This document shows positions 17,838 to 26,865 of a stretch of 58,939 nucleotides of DNA, piece by piece. Positions within the stretch are counted from its first letter, which is position 1; every line of letters starts with the position of its first letter. The position numbers were made by a program, and so were the translations under genes. This DNA is from Sphingomonadales bacterium (GTDB lineage: Bacteria; Pseudomonadota; Alphaproteobacteria; Sphingomonadales; Sphingomonadaceae): the NCBI GenBank assembly GCA_017309275.1, contig JAFKLT010000064.1, positions 1-58,939 of the forward strand, given 5' to 3'. The notes below the pieces were generated by a model. That model worked only from the letters and a program-made list of their open reading frames with translations, did not search any database and was not told where the DNA came from.

Positions 17838-19318
17838 TGACCGAACTTACGAACCTGACCGTCGCGCAGATCCGCGACGGACACCGTGCGGGCGATTTCA
17901 GCGCCGTCGAGGTTGCCGAAGCGTTCAACGCCAATGTCGCGGGCGCAAAGGCGCTCAACGCGTTCATCGTCGAAACCCCCGACCATGCGCTAGCCGCGGC
18001 GAAGCAGGCCGACGCCGACCGTTCGGCGGGCAGCCTGAAGCCGCTGTCGGGCGTGCCGATCGGGATGAAGGACCTGTTCGCCACGAACGGCGTCCAGACC
18101 ACCGCCGCGAGCCACATGCTCGAAGGCTTTGTCCCGCGCTATGAATCGACGGTCTCGGCAAAGCTGTGGGACGCGGGTTGCGGCATGCTGGGCAAGCTGA
18201 ACCTCGACCAGTTCGCGATGGGTTCGTCCAACGAGACGAGCTATTTCGGCAACGTCATCTCGCCGTGGAAGCGCAACGACGGCGGCAATGCCGCGCTCGC
18301 ACCCGGCGGTTCGTCGGGTGGCAGCTCGGCGGCGATCGCGGCGCGGCTCTGCCCCGCTGCGACGGGAACCGACACCGGCGGCTCGATCCGCCAGCCTGCG
18401 GCGTTCGTCGGCATTTCAGGGATCAAGCCGACCTATGGCCGCTGCTCGCGCTGGGGCATCGTGGCGTTCGCCAGCTCGCTCGATCAGGCGGGGCCGATGG
18501 CGCGCGACGTCCGCGACTGCGCGATCATGCTCGAGAATATGGCGGGCTTCGATCCCAAGGATGCGACGAGCCTGGATCTGCCGGTGCCCAATTGGGAAGC
18601 CGCTTTGTCGAGCGATCTCAAGGGTAAGAAAGTCGGCATTCCCAAGGAGTATCGATTGGAGGGCATCGACCCCGAAATCGACGCAATGTGGGACGCCGGC
18701 ATCGCGATGCTGAAGGATGCGGGTGCCGAGGTCGTCGAGATCAGCCTGCCGCACACCAAATATGCGCTGCCGACCTATTATATCATCGCGCCCGCCGAGG
18801 CGTCGTCGAACCTCGCGCGCTATGATGGCGTGCGGTACGGCCTGCGCGACCTGCCGCAGGGTGCGGGCCTGCAGGACATGTATGCCGCGACGCGCGCCGA
18901 CGGCTTTGGTCCCGAGGTCAAGCGCCGCATCATGATCGGCACCTATGTGCTGTCGGCGGGCTTCTATGACGCCTATTATACGCAGGCGCAAAAGGTCCGG
19001 ACGTTGATCGCGCGCGATTTCGACAATGCCTTTGCCCATTGCGACGTGATCCTGGCGCCGACCGCGCCGTCGGCCGCGTTCGGGCTGGGCGAAAAGACCG
19101 CCGATCCGCTGTCGATGTACCTCAACGATGTGTTCGCGGTCCCCGCGAGCCTCGCGGGGCTGCCCGCGATGTCGGTCCCCGCGGCGCTGAACCGCGAAGG
19201 GCTGCCGCTGGGACTGCAGATCATCGGCAAGGCTTTCGACGAGCAGGGCGTGCTGAACGCCGGTCTCGCGATCGAGGAACGCGCGGGCTTCACCGCTCGG
19301 GCGGAGAAGTGGTGGTAA
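17837..19318 (+). CDS. gatA: Asp/Glu-tRNA amidotransferase subunit A
   Basis: 493 aa amidase-signature enzyme releasing ammonia from glutamine. Catalytic triad region: Lys in VPIGMKDLF, cis-Ser in [13 protein letters not shown] and Ser nucleophile in [14 protein letters not shown]. Normal length. The next gene, a 56-aa protein, starts 1 nt after the stop. Confidence 0.97.
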   Translation: MTELTNLTVAQIRDGHRAGDFSAVEVAEAFNANVAGAKALNAFIVETPDHALAAAKQADADRSAGSLKPLSGVPIGMKDLFATNGVQTTAASHMLEGFVPRYESTVSAKLWDAGCGMLGKLNLDQFAMGSSNETSYFGNVISPWKRNDGGNAALAPGGSSGGSSAAIAARLCPAATGTDTGGSIRQPAAFVGISGIKPTYGRCSRWGIVAFASSLDQAGPMARDVRDCAIMLENMAGFDPKDATSLDLPVPNWEAALSSDLKGKKVGIPKEYRLEGIDPEIDAMWDAGIAMLKDAGAEVVEISLPHTKYALPTYYIIAPAEASSNLARYDGVRYGLRDLPQGAGLQDMYAATRADGFGPEVKRRIMIGTYVLSAGFYDAYYTQAQKVRTLIARDFDNAFAHCDVILAPTAPSAAFGLGEKTADPLSMYLNDVFAVPASLAGLPAMSVPAALNREGLPLGLQIIGKAFDEQGVLNAGLAIEERAGFTARAEKWW

Positions 19319-19319
19319 G

Positions 19320-19490
19320 ATGGCCATCGCGGACTTCATTGGCGACCTAGTGCGCGATGTTGTTCGAGATGGTTTTGTCGAGGGTTTGACGCGAGTTTTC
19401 GGTAAAGGAAAACCGGAATCCGTCGATCCCGAACGAAAGAAGATATTGGCGAAACGGCGGCTTGATCGCCGCAATCGGCGGAAGAAATAA
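19320..19490 (+). CDS. 56-aa basic small protein between gatA and gatB
   Basis: Begins ATG 1 nt after the gatA TAA and ends TAATG, sharing one base with the gatB start, so it is built into the operon by coupling. Sequence: [20 protein letters not shown], then a helix ([17 protein letters not shown]) and a very basic tail ([17 protein letters not shown]). An amphipathic N-terminal helix and RNA-binding-like tail are visible; no known family. Base composition is more AT-rich than gatA or gatB, with codons such as TTT, GTT and AAA, which could mean recent insertion or weak codon selection. Coding is likely but unproven. Confidence 0.6.
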   Translation: MAIADFIGDLVRDVVRDGFVEGLTRVFGKGKPESVDPERKKILAKRRLDRRNRRKK

Positions 19491-20956
19491 TGACTGACTA
19501 TCGCATCAAGGGCGAAACCGGCGAGTGGGAGGTTGTGATCGGCCTCGAGGTCCATGCGCAGGTCACCTCCAACGCCAAGCTGTTTTCGGGCGCCGCGACG
19601 GCGTTCGGGGCGGAACCGAACTCGCAGGTGTCGCTGGTTGACGCCGCGATGCCGGGGATGCTGCCGGTGCCGAACCGCGAGTGCATCCGCCAGGCGGTGC
19701 GCACGGGGATGGCGATCGAGGCCGAGATCAACAAATGGTCGCGGTTCGATCGCAAGAATTATTTCTACGCCGATCTGCCGCAGGGCTATCAGATTTCTCA
19801 GCTTTATCATCCGCTTGTCGGCGAAGGTTCGCTGACGATCGAGGAGGATGAGAAGGCCGGGATTCCCGAGGCCAAGCGCATCGGGATCGAGCGCATCCAT
19901 GTCGAGCAGGACGCCGGCAAGCTGATGCACGACCAGCATCCGACGATGAGCTATGTCGACCTCAATCGCAGCGGTGTCGCGCTGATGGAGATCGTGTCGC
20001 GCCCCGACATGCGCTCGCCTGCCGAGGCCGGCGCCTATGTGCGCAAGCTGCGTTCGATCCTGCGTTATGTCGGCTCGTGCGACGGCAATATGGAAGAGGG
20101 CTCGATGCGCGCCGACGTGAACGTCAGCGTGCGCAAGCCCGGCGACGAATTCGGCACGCGCACCGAGACGAAGAACGTCAATTCGGTGCGCTTCGTGATG
20201 GCGGTGATCGAGGGCGAGGCAAAGCGTCAGGTCGAGCTGATCGAAAGCGGCGGTACGGTGGTGCAGGAAACGCGCCTTTATGACCCCGATCGCAACGAGA
20301 CGCGGTCGATGCGGTCGAAGGAAGATGCGCATGATTACCGCTATTTCCCCGATCCCGATCTGCTGCCGCTCGAACTCGACGATGCATTCCTTGCCGAGTG
20401 CCGCGCGAGCCTGCCCGAACTGCCCGATGCCAAGCGCGCGCGCTATCTGGGTGAGGGGATTTCGGCGTATAACGCCGACGTGCTGACCGCCGAGGTCGAG
20501 GCCGCGCTGTGGTTCGACACGCTGCTGGAAGCCGGCGCGAAGCCGGTCGCGGCGGCGAACTGGGTGACGAGCGAACTGTTCGGTGCGCTCAACCGCCTGG
20601 GCCGTGACATTGCGGATTCGCCGGTCAGCCCGGCGCAGGCCGCCGAATTGCTGGGCTTGGTCGCCGACGGCACGATTTCGGGCACCATCGCCAAGCAGGT
20701 GTTCGAAAAGATGCTGGAGAGCGGCGACGGTGCCGCGGCGATCGTCGACCGCGAGGGGCTGAAGCAGACCAGCGACACCGGCGCGATCGAGGCAGAAATC
20801 GCCAAGGTTCTGGCCGCCAATGCCGACAAGGTCGAGCAATATAAGGGCGGCAAGGAAGCGCTGTTCGGTTTCTTCGTCGGACAGACGATGAAAGCGATGC
20901 AGGGCAAGGCGAACCCGCAGGTCGTCAACGAACTGCTGAAGAAGGCGCTGGGCTGA
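19490..20956 (+). CDS. gatB: Asp/Glu-tRNA amidotransferase subunit B
   Basis: 488 aa. [44 protein letters not shown] and [21 protein letters not shown] are the canonical GatB cradle and kinase motifs; the C-terminal YqeY-like tail ([17 protein letters not shown]) is intact. Binds tRNA and performs phosphorylation and transamidation. Stop lies within an 18-bp palindrome shared with the converging amidohydrolase stop. Confidence 0.97.
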   Translation: MTDYRIKGETGEWEVVIGLEVHAQVTSNAKLFSGAATAFGAEPNSQVSLVDAAMPGMLPVPNRECIRQAVRTGMAIEAEINKWSRFDRKNYFYADLPQGYQISQLYHPLVGEGSLTIEEDEKAGIPEAKRIGIERIHVEQDAGKLMHDQHPTMSYVDLNRSGVALMEIVSRPDMRSPAEAGAYVRKLRSILRYVGSCDGNMEEGSMRADVNVSVRKPGDEFGTRTETKNVNSVRFVMAVIEGEAKRQVELIESGGTVVQETRLYDPDRNETRSMRSKEDAHDYRYFPDPDLLPLELDDAFLAECRASLPELPDAKRARYLGEGISAYNADVLTAEVEAALWFDTLLEAGAKPVAAANWVTSELFGALNRLGRDIADSPVSPAQAAELLGLVADGTISGTIAKQVFEKMLESGDGAAAIVDREGLKQTSDTGAIEAEIAKVLAANADKVEQYKGGKEALFGFFVGQTMKAMQGKANPQVVNELLKKALG

Positions 20957-20970
20957 CCCCGCGGGGTCAG
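20953..20970. repeat. 18-bp perfect palindrome spanning two converging stop codons
   Basis: CTGACCCCG-CGGGGTCAG contains the gatB TGA (20954-20956) and, in complement, the TGA of the amidohydrolase (20967-20969). It could form a cruciform or a loop-poor hairpin. No T-run follows, so termination is uncertain. Confidence 0.5.
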
Positions 20971-22652
20971 TCCGCCGCCTTCCAGACGCTGCGTCCCTCC
21001 TTGATCGTTTCGAGGACGCGGATGTCCTTGATGGCCTCGACCGGCGTCGCAAGCGGGTTCCGGTCGAGAATGACGAAGTCGGCGAGCAGACCGGCCTTGA
21101 TCCGGCCCTTGCGATCCTCCTCGAAGACTTGCCAGGCGGGACCGGTCGTGAGCGCCTGAAGCGCGGTATAGGCGTCGACGCGTTCCTTCTCGCCGCTGAC
21201 GACGCCGGTGGGCGACACGCGGGCCATCGACGTCCAGAGCATGAAGCGCGTGTCGAGCGGCGTGACGCTGTAATCGCTGTGGTTCGACGGGATCAGCCCC
21301 GCCGCCTTGGCCGAGCGGATTGGGCTGATGAAATCGACGATTTCCTTCGGGAAATTCGTGCGATGGACGTCGGCCCAATACCAGGCGTGGTTCGAGAAAT
21401 AGGACGGGCCGACGCCGATGCGCTTGTACGCGGGCAGTTGGTCGGGGCGCTGGAACTGAGAATGGATGACGATCGGGCGGCGATCGTCGGCCGCCTTGAT
21501 GCCGAGCGCGTCGAAGCCGCGGATCGCCATGTCGATCGCCGCGTCGCCATTGGCGTGGACGAACAGCTGCCAGCCGCGGTCGTTCGCCTTTTTCGCCTGT
21601 GCGATGAACTCTTCCTCCGACAGGATGGGCTGGCCATGCCACGGATGCGCGCCCTCGGGGCTGCCGCGGGCATAGTCGCGGGTGAAATAGCCGGTGCGTG
21701 CCTGCACCGATCCGTCGAGGACGAACTTGATCCCCTGCAACTTCACATGCCCCTGATAGGTGCCGAACTTGATGGTCGGATCGGCCAGAAGCGCATCGAG
21801 GCCGGGTGAGAAGGGGAGGAGCGCGAGATCGATCTTCAGCCGCTCGCGCGCCGCAGGTGAGGTGAGAAACGCGATATCGGGCGGCTGGGTCGCGCCGTCC
21901 TGCGCGTGGGTATAGCCCTCGGCGAAATAGGCGTTTTGCGCGGCGTCGAGCGCCGCGAGCTTTTGCGCCGCCGTCGGCTGGGGCAATTTGGCGAGGAGCA
22001 GGAACATCGCCTTTTCCAGCAGGACGCCGTTGAGCTTGCCCGCCTCGTCACGCAACATCAGGCCGCCGGCGGGTACCGGGGTGCTTTCGTCGATGCCCGC
22101 TGCCTTCAGTGCGGCGCTGTTGGCCACCGCGCCGTGGAGCGATACGTGCAGCACGACGATCGGCCGGTCGGCGGCGACCGCGTCAAGTTCGGCGCGGGTG
22201 ATGTGGCGTTTTTCGGCCAGGCTTTCATGATCATATTTCCAAACGACCACCCATCCGCCCGGTGGAATTGCGCGCGCGGCGATATGGTCGCGGATCGCGG
22301 CCTGTAGACCCGCGATGTCGGTGACGCCGGCATGGGCCTTGTCTCGAAGGTCGAGGCCGCCCGCGCTCATCGTCGCGACGGTGAAGTGCGAATGGGCGTC
22401 GATGAAGCCGGGAAGCATGGTCGCGCCCCCAAGGTCGTGGACGACCGCCTGTTTGCCCGCCGCGCGGCGCGCCTTCGCCTCCTTTCCTGCGAAGACGATG
22501 CGATCGTCACGCGTGACCACGGCCTCGACAGTCTGCGGTGTGTCGCCGTCCATCGTGACGATAGGCCCGCCCCGATAGAGGGTGACGTCCTGTGCAAAGG
22601 CGGGCGCCGCGGATGCAAGAAGCAGCGCGGCAAGGCTGACGATCGGTTTCAT
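20967..22652 (-). CDS. Secreted amidohydrolase (YtcJ-like)
   Basis: 561 aa. Signal peptide MKPIVSLAALLLASAAPAFAQ. Metal-dependent amidohydrolase: HxH in GFIDAHSHFT, further ligand His in FVHANGDAAID and VIHSQF, Asp in IPSNHSDYSV, and the typical tail GRIKAGLLADFVILDRNPL. GGGAGAGAG precedes ATG at 22652. Substrate unknown; family members act on N-substituted amides, formamides or imides. Confidence 0.85.
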   Translation of the reverse strand: MKPIVSLAALLLASAAPAFAQDVTLYRGGPIVTMDGDTPQTVEAVVTRDDRIVFAGKEAKARRAAGKQAVVHDLGGATMLPGFIDAHSHFTVATMSAGGLDLRDKAHAGVTDIAGLQAAIRDHIAARAIPPGGWVVVWKYDHESLAEKRHITRAELDAVAADRPIVVLHVSLHGAVANSAALKAAGIDESTPVPAGGLMLRDEAGKLNGVLLEKAMFLLLAKLPQPTAAQKLAALDAAQNAYFAEGYTHAQDGATQPPDIAFLTSPAARERLKIDLALLPFSPGLDALLADPTIKFGTYQGHVKLQGIKFVLDGSVQARTGYFTRDYARGSPEGAHPWHGQPILSEEEFIAQAKKANDRGWQLFVHANGDAAIDMAIRGFDALGIKAADDRRPIVIHSQFQRPDQLPAYKRIGVGPSYFSNHAWYWADVHRTNFPKEIVDFISPIRSAKAAGLIPSNHSDYSVTPLDTRFMLWTSMARVSPTGVVSGEKERVDAYTALQALTTGPAWQVFEEDRKGRIKAGLLADFVILDRNPLATPVEAIKDIRVLETIKEGRSVWKAAD

Positions 22653-22721
22653 GACTCTCTCCCTGCGCGGCATCGTGCGGAGGGGGAGGGGCAAGGTCAA
22701 CTCTTGCCGTGCGATATGACG

Positions 22722-22919
22722 TCAGATCTGTTGTGGCGGAACCTCGCTCGGCCCGCGGCCGGGGGCGTCGAAATCGCCTCCGCCCGGATTGCCGGGGATT
22801 TCGACGGGCTGGCCCGCCGGATCTTCGAGCGGGGTGGGCTGCACCGGCTTTTCGGGTGGCGCCTGCGGTTCGATCGTGTCGGGCTTTGGCTTGGGAAGCG
22901 GGTCCGGGTTGGCGGTCAT
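22722..22919 (-). CDS. Small proline-rich hydrophilic protein
   Basis: 65 aa, no signal peptide or hydrophobic segment; Pro is about a quarter of residues (PDPLPKPKPDTIEPQAPPEKP). Probably disordered. A strong GAGGAGA lies 7 nt before the ATG, which supports real translation. Function unknown. Confidence 0.6.
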   Translation of the reverse strand: MTANPDPLPKPKPDTIEPQAPPEKPVQPTPLEDPAGQPVEIPGNPGGGDFDAPGRGPSEVPPQQI

Positions 22920-23003
22920 GGTGATTCTCCTCGATTAACCAACGAACCGGCGCGGCGCATGTTCCGAGCCGCGTGTTTCGGGGGAAAAGGCGGTTTTCCG
23001 GCC

Positions 23004-23031
23004 TTGCCCTTGGCCGCGCGTCTGCTATAGC
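23004..23031 (+). promoter_or_regulatory. Probable tRNA-Leu promoter
   Basis: TTGCCC (-35) - 16 bp - TATAGC (-10), ending 65 bp before the mature tRNA. Confidence 0.45.
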
Positions 23032-23096
23032 CCCGCGCGGCCCGCACGGGCGTGCGCGGCAGCGCGCGACGTCGTGCATCCCGGCCGAAAGCTCCT

Positions 23097-23181
23097 GCGG
23101 GCGTGGCGGAATTGGTAGACGCGCTGGTTTTAGGTACCAGTATCGCAAGATGTGGGGGTTCGAGTCCCTTCGCCCGCACCA
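23097..23181 (+). tRNA. tRNA-Leu (anticodon UAG)
   Basis: 85 nt, CCA encoded. Acceptor GCGGGCG / CGCCCGC. Anticodon stem CTGGT / ACCAG with loop TTTAGGT gives anticodon TAG, reading CUA. Long variable arm (class II) and T-arm GGTTCGAGTCCC. Lies 88 bp before tig. Confidence 0.97.
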
Positions 23182-23269
23182 CCTTCGCGAGCAGAGGCCG
23201 GGATATGGGGAACTTCGTCATTGCGGCGGGGTTCGAACAGAGATTTTGAGCAAGGATAAGATCAAGGCA

Positions 23270-24847
23270 ATGAAGACCGTCGAAACGCTGAACGAAGGCC
23301 TGAAGCGCGAATATCGCCTGACCATCACCGCGAAGGATATCGATGCTCGCGTCGATGACGAAGTGAAGGCGATCGCGCCCACCGTGCGCATGCCCGGCTT
23401 CCGCCCCGGCAAGGTTCCGCCGAACCTGATCCGCAAGATGCATGGCGAGGCGCTGTCGGCCGACGCGCTGAACAAGGCGATCGACGCCGGCGTCAAGGAC
23501 CTGATGGTCAAGGAAAAGCTTCGCCCGGCGCTCCAGCCCGGCGTGACGCTGGCCGACGGCTACGAGCGCGGCAAGGATGCCGAGCTGACCGTTTCGCTGG
23601 AAGTGCTGCCCGAAATCGAAACGCCGTCGATCGACGGTCTGAAGCTCGAGCGCCTGACCGTTCCCGCCGACGACAAGGCGGTGATGGCGAAGATCGAAGA
23701 ATTCGCCGCACAGATGAAGCGCTTTGAAGAAGCGCCGAAGACCAAGAAGGCGGCCGAAGGCGACCAGGTCATCATCGATTTCGCCGGCAGCGTCGACGGC
23801 GTCGCCTTCGACGGCGGCACGGGCGAGGACATGGCGGTCGAAATCGGTTCGGGCCAGCTTATCCCCGGCTTTGAAGATCAGCTCGTCGGCACCAAAGTCG
23901 GTGACGAAAAGACGATCCAGGTGACCTTCCCGGAAGAATATCCGGTCGAGAACCTGAAGGGCAAGCCCGCCGAATTCGCGATCACCGTGAAGGAAGTGAA
24001 GGTTCCGGCAGCGTCGAAGATCGACGACGAGTTCGCCAAGTCGCTAGGCCTCGAAAGCCTCGACAAGCTGAAAGAGCTGATGAAGGATCAGGTCGAGCAG
24101 GAACTGAACGGCCTGACCCGCACCTATATGAAGCGCAAGCTGCTCGACCAGCTCGCCGCCTCGCACGATTTCGAAGTGCCGCCGACGATGGTCGAGGCCG
24201 AGTTCGGCCAGATCTGGCAGCAGCTCGAGCATGAAGCCTCGCACGAGGCCGATCCCGAAGCCGCCAAGGCCGAGCTGGAAAAGGATCGCGACGAATATCA
24301 TTCGATCGCGGTGCGTCGCGTCCGTCTGGGCCTGCTCCTGTCGGAAATCGGCCAGGCGCACGGCGTGCAGGTGTCGAACCAGGAAATGCAGCGCCTGATC
24401 ATGCAGGCGGCGCAGCAGTATCGCCCCGAAGATCGTGGCCGCTTCATGGAATATGTCCAGCAGGACGCGCTGGCGGCCGCGCAGCTTCGCGCTCCGCTCT
24501 ATGAGGACAAGGTTGTCGACTTCCTGTTCGAAAAGGCGGACATCAGCGATCGCGAAACCACGCGCGAAGAACTGGAAGCCGCGATCGAGGCCGACGATGA
24601 TGGCCACGTCCACGGCCCGGGCTGCGGTCACGACCATGATCACGACCACAAGCCGGCGAAGAAGGCCGCCGCCAAGAAGCCGGCAGCCAAGAAGGACGCG
24701 GTGAAGGAAGAGGCCAAGGAAGAAAAGGCCGAAGCTCCCGCGAAAAAGGCTCCGGCCAAGAAGGCCGCGGCTCCCAAGGCAGAAGCCGAGGAAAAGCCTG
24801 CCGCTGCCAAGAAGGCTCCGGCCAAGAAGGCCGCCGCCAAGAAATAA
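23270..24847 (+). CDS. tig: Trigger factor with His-rich and Lys/Ala-rich C-terminal tail
   Basis: Ribosome-associated chaperone with peptidyl-prolyl isomerase activity. 525 aa versus about 430-450 in most bacteria. N-terminal ribosome-binding signature MPGFRPGKVPPNLI; FKBP domain about residues 150-250 (GDQVIIDFAGSVDGVAFDGG); C-terminal helical arms to about residue 440. Unusual tail: a His cluster (HVHGPGCGHDHDHDHKP) followed by about 65 residues of AKKAPAKKAAA repeats like histone H1 or PhaF tails. ATG at 23270 begins at the conserved MKTVETLNEGLKREY. A strong terminator follows. Confidence 0.95.
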   Translation: MKTVETLNEGLKREYRLTITAKDIDARVDDEVKAIAPTVRMPGFRPGKVPPNLIRKMHGEALSADALNKAIDAGVKDLMVKEKLRPALQPGVTLADGYERGKDAELTVSLEVLPEIETPSIDGLKLERLTVPADDKAVMAKIEEFAAQMKRFEEAPKTKKAAEGDQVIIDFAGSVDGVAFDGGTGEDMAVEIGSGQLIPGFEDQLVGTKVGDEKTIQVTFPEEYPVENLKGKPAEFAITVKEVKVPAASKIDDEFAKSLGLESLDKLKELMKDQVEQELNGLTRTYMKRKLLDQLAASHDFEVPPTMVEAEFGQIWQQLEHEASHEADPEAAKAELEKDRDEYHSIAVRRVRLGLLLSEIGQAHGVQVSNQEMQRLIMQAAQQYRPEDRGRFMEYVQQDALAAAQLRAPLYEDKVVDFLFEKADISDRETTREELEAAIEADDDGHVHGPGCGHDHDHDHKPAKKAAAKKPAAKKDAVKEEAKEEKAEAPAKKAPAKKAAAPKAEAEEKPAAAKKAPAKKAAAKK

Positions 24848-24875
24848 GGCCGACTTCTGGTCGACCATGAAAAAG

Positions 24876-24907
24876 GCCGGTAGGATATTATCCTGCCGGC
24901 TTTTTTT
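24876..24907 (+). terminator. Rho-independent terminator of tig
   Basis: Near-perfect 11-bp stem from GCCGGTAGGAT to ATCCTGCCGGC (one T-G pair) with ATT loop, then seven T. Confidence 0.93.
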
Positions 24908-24931
24908 GTGCCGGAATCGACCGGAGCGGTC

Positions 24932-25804
24932 ATGGGGACGGACATGAGGACGAAGCCGCTTGTTCCACGGCGGATATTGCTCGGTCAGGGAGCTGCGTTT
25001 CTCGCCCTGTTGTCAGGCCGCTCGCGCGCGGCTGAACCCGCGCCGTCGACGCCCCGGTGGGCGGCGGCGGAAGCCAGGCTGATCGACGCAATGCCCTATG
25101 AACGGATAGAGGTGCCGGGCGCAGAGGCCTTGGCACGCTGGCAATCGCTTCGCACAACGCGGCCTGACGTCTGGCCGGTGATCGTGGGCGGGGATGAAGA
25201 TCTGTCGCGCATGGCGGAGCAGATGCTGGAGGCCGACGATCGGTCGGTTGAGGCGATCCTGTCCGTGGCTGCCCGGCTCGAACATCCCCAAAGCCTGCTG
25301 GACCTCCGGGCCAAGGAAACGGCCGAATGGCGCAACTATCTGAAAGTCCATCCCGACGTAGGGGGCGAGGACGAGGCGCAGGCGCCTGAGATCGGCGATT
25401 GGCCGCGAAGCCCGCCTGCAGATACCGGATTGACGGTCGCAGAAGATATATTGGCACGGCGACCCTTCCCCCTGGTTCACATCTTGCTGTTGCCGACCAC
25501 GCGTCCGTGGGAGGTGCCGGCCTATCTGAAATGGGGCGGATGGAACGAGTGTCCGCCGGCCGAAATCCACGTCGCGGCAATGCGGCGATGGGCGACCGAC
25601 TATGGCGCGGAAATCGTCGGAATCAGCGGCGATGTCATCAATGTGCAGGTGAAGAGGCGGCCCTCGACCCGCGATCAGGCGATCGCGCTGGCGCAGGAGC
25701 AATATGCCTATTGCGCCGACATCGTCGATCAGGGCACCGGCGAAATCGCGCCGCTGGCGGCCGCGTTGATGGCATCGGACTGGTGGTTTTTCTGGTGGGA
25801 CTGA
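24932..25804 (+). CDS. DUF4253 protein with Tat-like signal
   Basis: 290 aa. The N-terminus has a twin-arginine-like signal (VPRRILLGQGAAFLALLSG, then AA cleavage), suggesting export, although DUF4253 proteins are often cytosolic. The C-terminal 110 residues match DUF4253 (TTRPWEVPAYLKWGGWNECP, then YGAEIVGISGDVINV, YAYCADIVDQG). GGAG precedes ATG at 24932; ATG at 24944 is also possible. Function unknown; DUF4253 is often near SMI1/KNR4-type proteins. Confidence 0.8.
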   Translation: MGTDMRTKPLVPRRILLGQGAAFLALLSGRSRAAEPAPSTPRWAAAEARLIDAMPYERIEVPGAEALARWQSLRTTRPDVWPVIVGGDEDLSRMAEQMLEADDRSVEAILSVAARLEHPQSLLDLRAKETAEWRNYLKVHPDVGGEDEAQAPEIGDWPRSPPADTGLTVAEDILARRPFPLVHILLLPTTRPWEVPAYLKWGGWNECPPAEIHVAAMRRWATDYGAEIVGISGDVINVQVKRRPSTRDQAIALAQEQYAYCADIVDQGTGEIAPLAAALMASDWWFFWWD

Positions 25805-25808
25805 CCCG

Positions 25809-26393
25809 TCAGAGCCGCCGCGTCCAATATTGCAGTTCGTGCCGCTCTTCCCCGCCGCCGACCGTCTTCCAGTCGAACCAGGTGGTCACGCCATCGAGCG
25901 GCCCATAGCCGCGCCTGCGCCAGAAGTCGTTGAGCGGGCGATGGTCTACCGGTCGGGCGGGGTGATCGGCGGCGCGTATGACGCTGCAGAAGGCGGCGTG
26001 CGACGCGCCGTGCGTGCGGGCCTGCGCCTCGCGATGATCGAAGAAGGCATGCCCGATGCCCTGACCCCGCCAGGCGTCGAACAGCACTGATTCGCCGAAA
26101 TAGAAGGTGCGCGCAACATCGAAGCCGGCGGTGGCGAGCGGCGCCTGCCAGGCGGTATCCTGCGTGCCCAGCGGGGCGGCCGTGGCGGCGCCGACGATCT
26201 CCGTACCATCGCGCGCGACGACGATCACCGCACCCTCCGCTGCCGCAAAGTCAGCAAGATAATCGGCCTCATAATCGGCGTCGCCGTCGTAGAGATAGGG
26301 AAAGTCGCGGAATACCGCGATGCGCAACCGGGCAAGGGCAGGGATGACATCGACCAGCCCTGCACCGGTCACCGGCGCGACGGTAACGCTCAT
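25809..26393 (-). CDS. GNAT-family N-acetyltransferase
   Basis: 194 aa single GNAT fold. The acetyl-CoA loop is seen as YFGESVLFDAWRGQGIGHAF (R-G-Q-G-I-G) and the C-terminal part as NDFWRRRGYGPLDGVT. Substrate not predictable. Start overlaps the stop of the preceding gene as ATGA (4 nt). Its stop is 4 bp from that of the DUF4253 gene. Confidence 0.85.
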   Translation of the reverse strand: MSVTVAPVTGAGLVDVIPALARLRIAVFRDFPYLYDGDADYEADYLADFAAAEGAVIVVARDGTEIVGAATAAPLGTQDTAWQAPLATAGFDVARTFYFGESVLFDAWRGQGIGHAFFDHREAQARTHGASHAAFCSVIRAADHPARPVDHRPLNDFWRRRGYGPLDGVTTWFDWKTVGGGEERHELQYWTRRL

Positions 26394-26788
26394 GCGCCGA
26401 CCTGCGCCAGCCAGTCCTGAAGATTGTAATAGGTGGTGACGCGGTCGATCAGCCCATCGGCATTGACCGACAGAAAGGCGCCGCCAGGCAGGCGATAGGT
26501 CTGGCCGTTCGCCGCGGGCAGGCCGTCGTCGGTGGCGAGATAAGTGCCGTTGACGATAAACTCGGCTGCGGCGCGGTCGCCTTCGGCAAAGATCACCATG
26601 TCGGTAAGCTGCTCGCGATAGCATTCGGTCATATGCGCGTTGAATTCGGCGAACAGTGCCTTGCCGTGGCGCGGTTCACCCTGATTGACGTCATGACGCA
26701 TATCATCGGCGACGAGCGCGAGCATCGCGTCGGTGTCGCCCGTGTTGAATGCTGCATAGTAAGCGGTAACGACGTCGCGAGTGGTCAT
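26390..26788 (-). CDS. SnoaL/NTF2-like nuclear transport factor 2 family protein
   Basis: 132 aa alpha+beta cone fold: VVTAYYAAFNTGDTDAMLAL, HDVNQGEPRHGKALFAEFNA, GDRAAAEFIVNGTYL, and PGGAFLSVNADGLIDRVTTY, as in ketosteroid-isomerase-like proteins. Function could be an isomerase, hydrolase or small-ligand binding. GAGGAGA precedes the ATG. Coupled to the GNAT gene by ATGA. Confidence 0.8.
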   Translation of the reverse strand: MTTRDVVTAYYAAFNTGDTDAMLALVADDMRHDVNQGEPRHGKALFAEFNAHMTECYREQLTDMVIFAEGDRAAAEFIVNGTYLATDDGLPAANGQTYRLPGGAFLSVNADGLIDRVTTYYNLQDWLAQVGA

Positions 26789-26811
26789 TCGATTCTCCTC
26801 GATATGAGCAC

Positions 26812-26855
26812 CCCCTTATCGTCATTCCCCTGTTCGCGGGAATGACGATAAGGGG
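26812..26855. repeat. Long intergenic inverted repeat (REP-like)
   Basis: 18-bp perfect arms CCCCTTATCGTCATTCCC / its complement, around CTGTTCGC. The core GTCATTCCC...GGGAATGAC resembles dispersed palindromic repeats of proteobacteria. No T-run, so probably a mobile palindrome rather than a terminator, though it could attenuate the transcript of the following gene. Confidence 0.6.
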
Positions 26856-26865
26856 AGGGGCATCC

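Noticed and set aside
18416-21052. 878-codon minus frame across gatA and gatB
   Set aside because: Antisense to conserved gatCAB; composition is a mirror of high-GC third positions.
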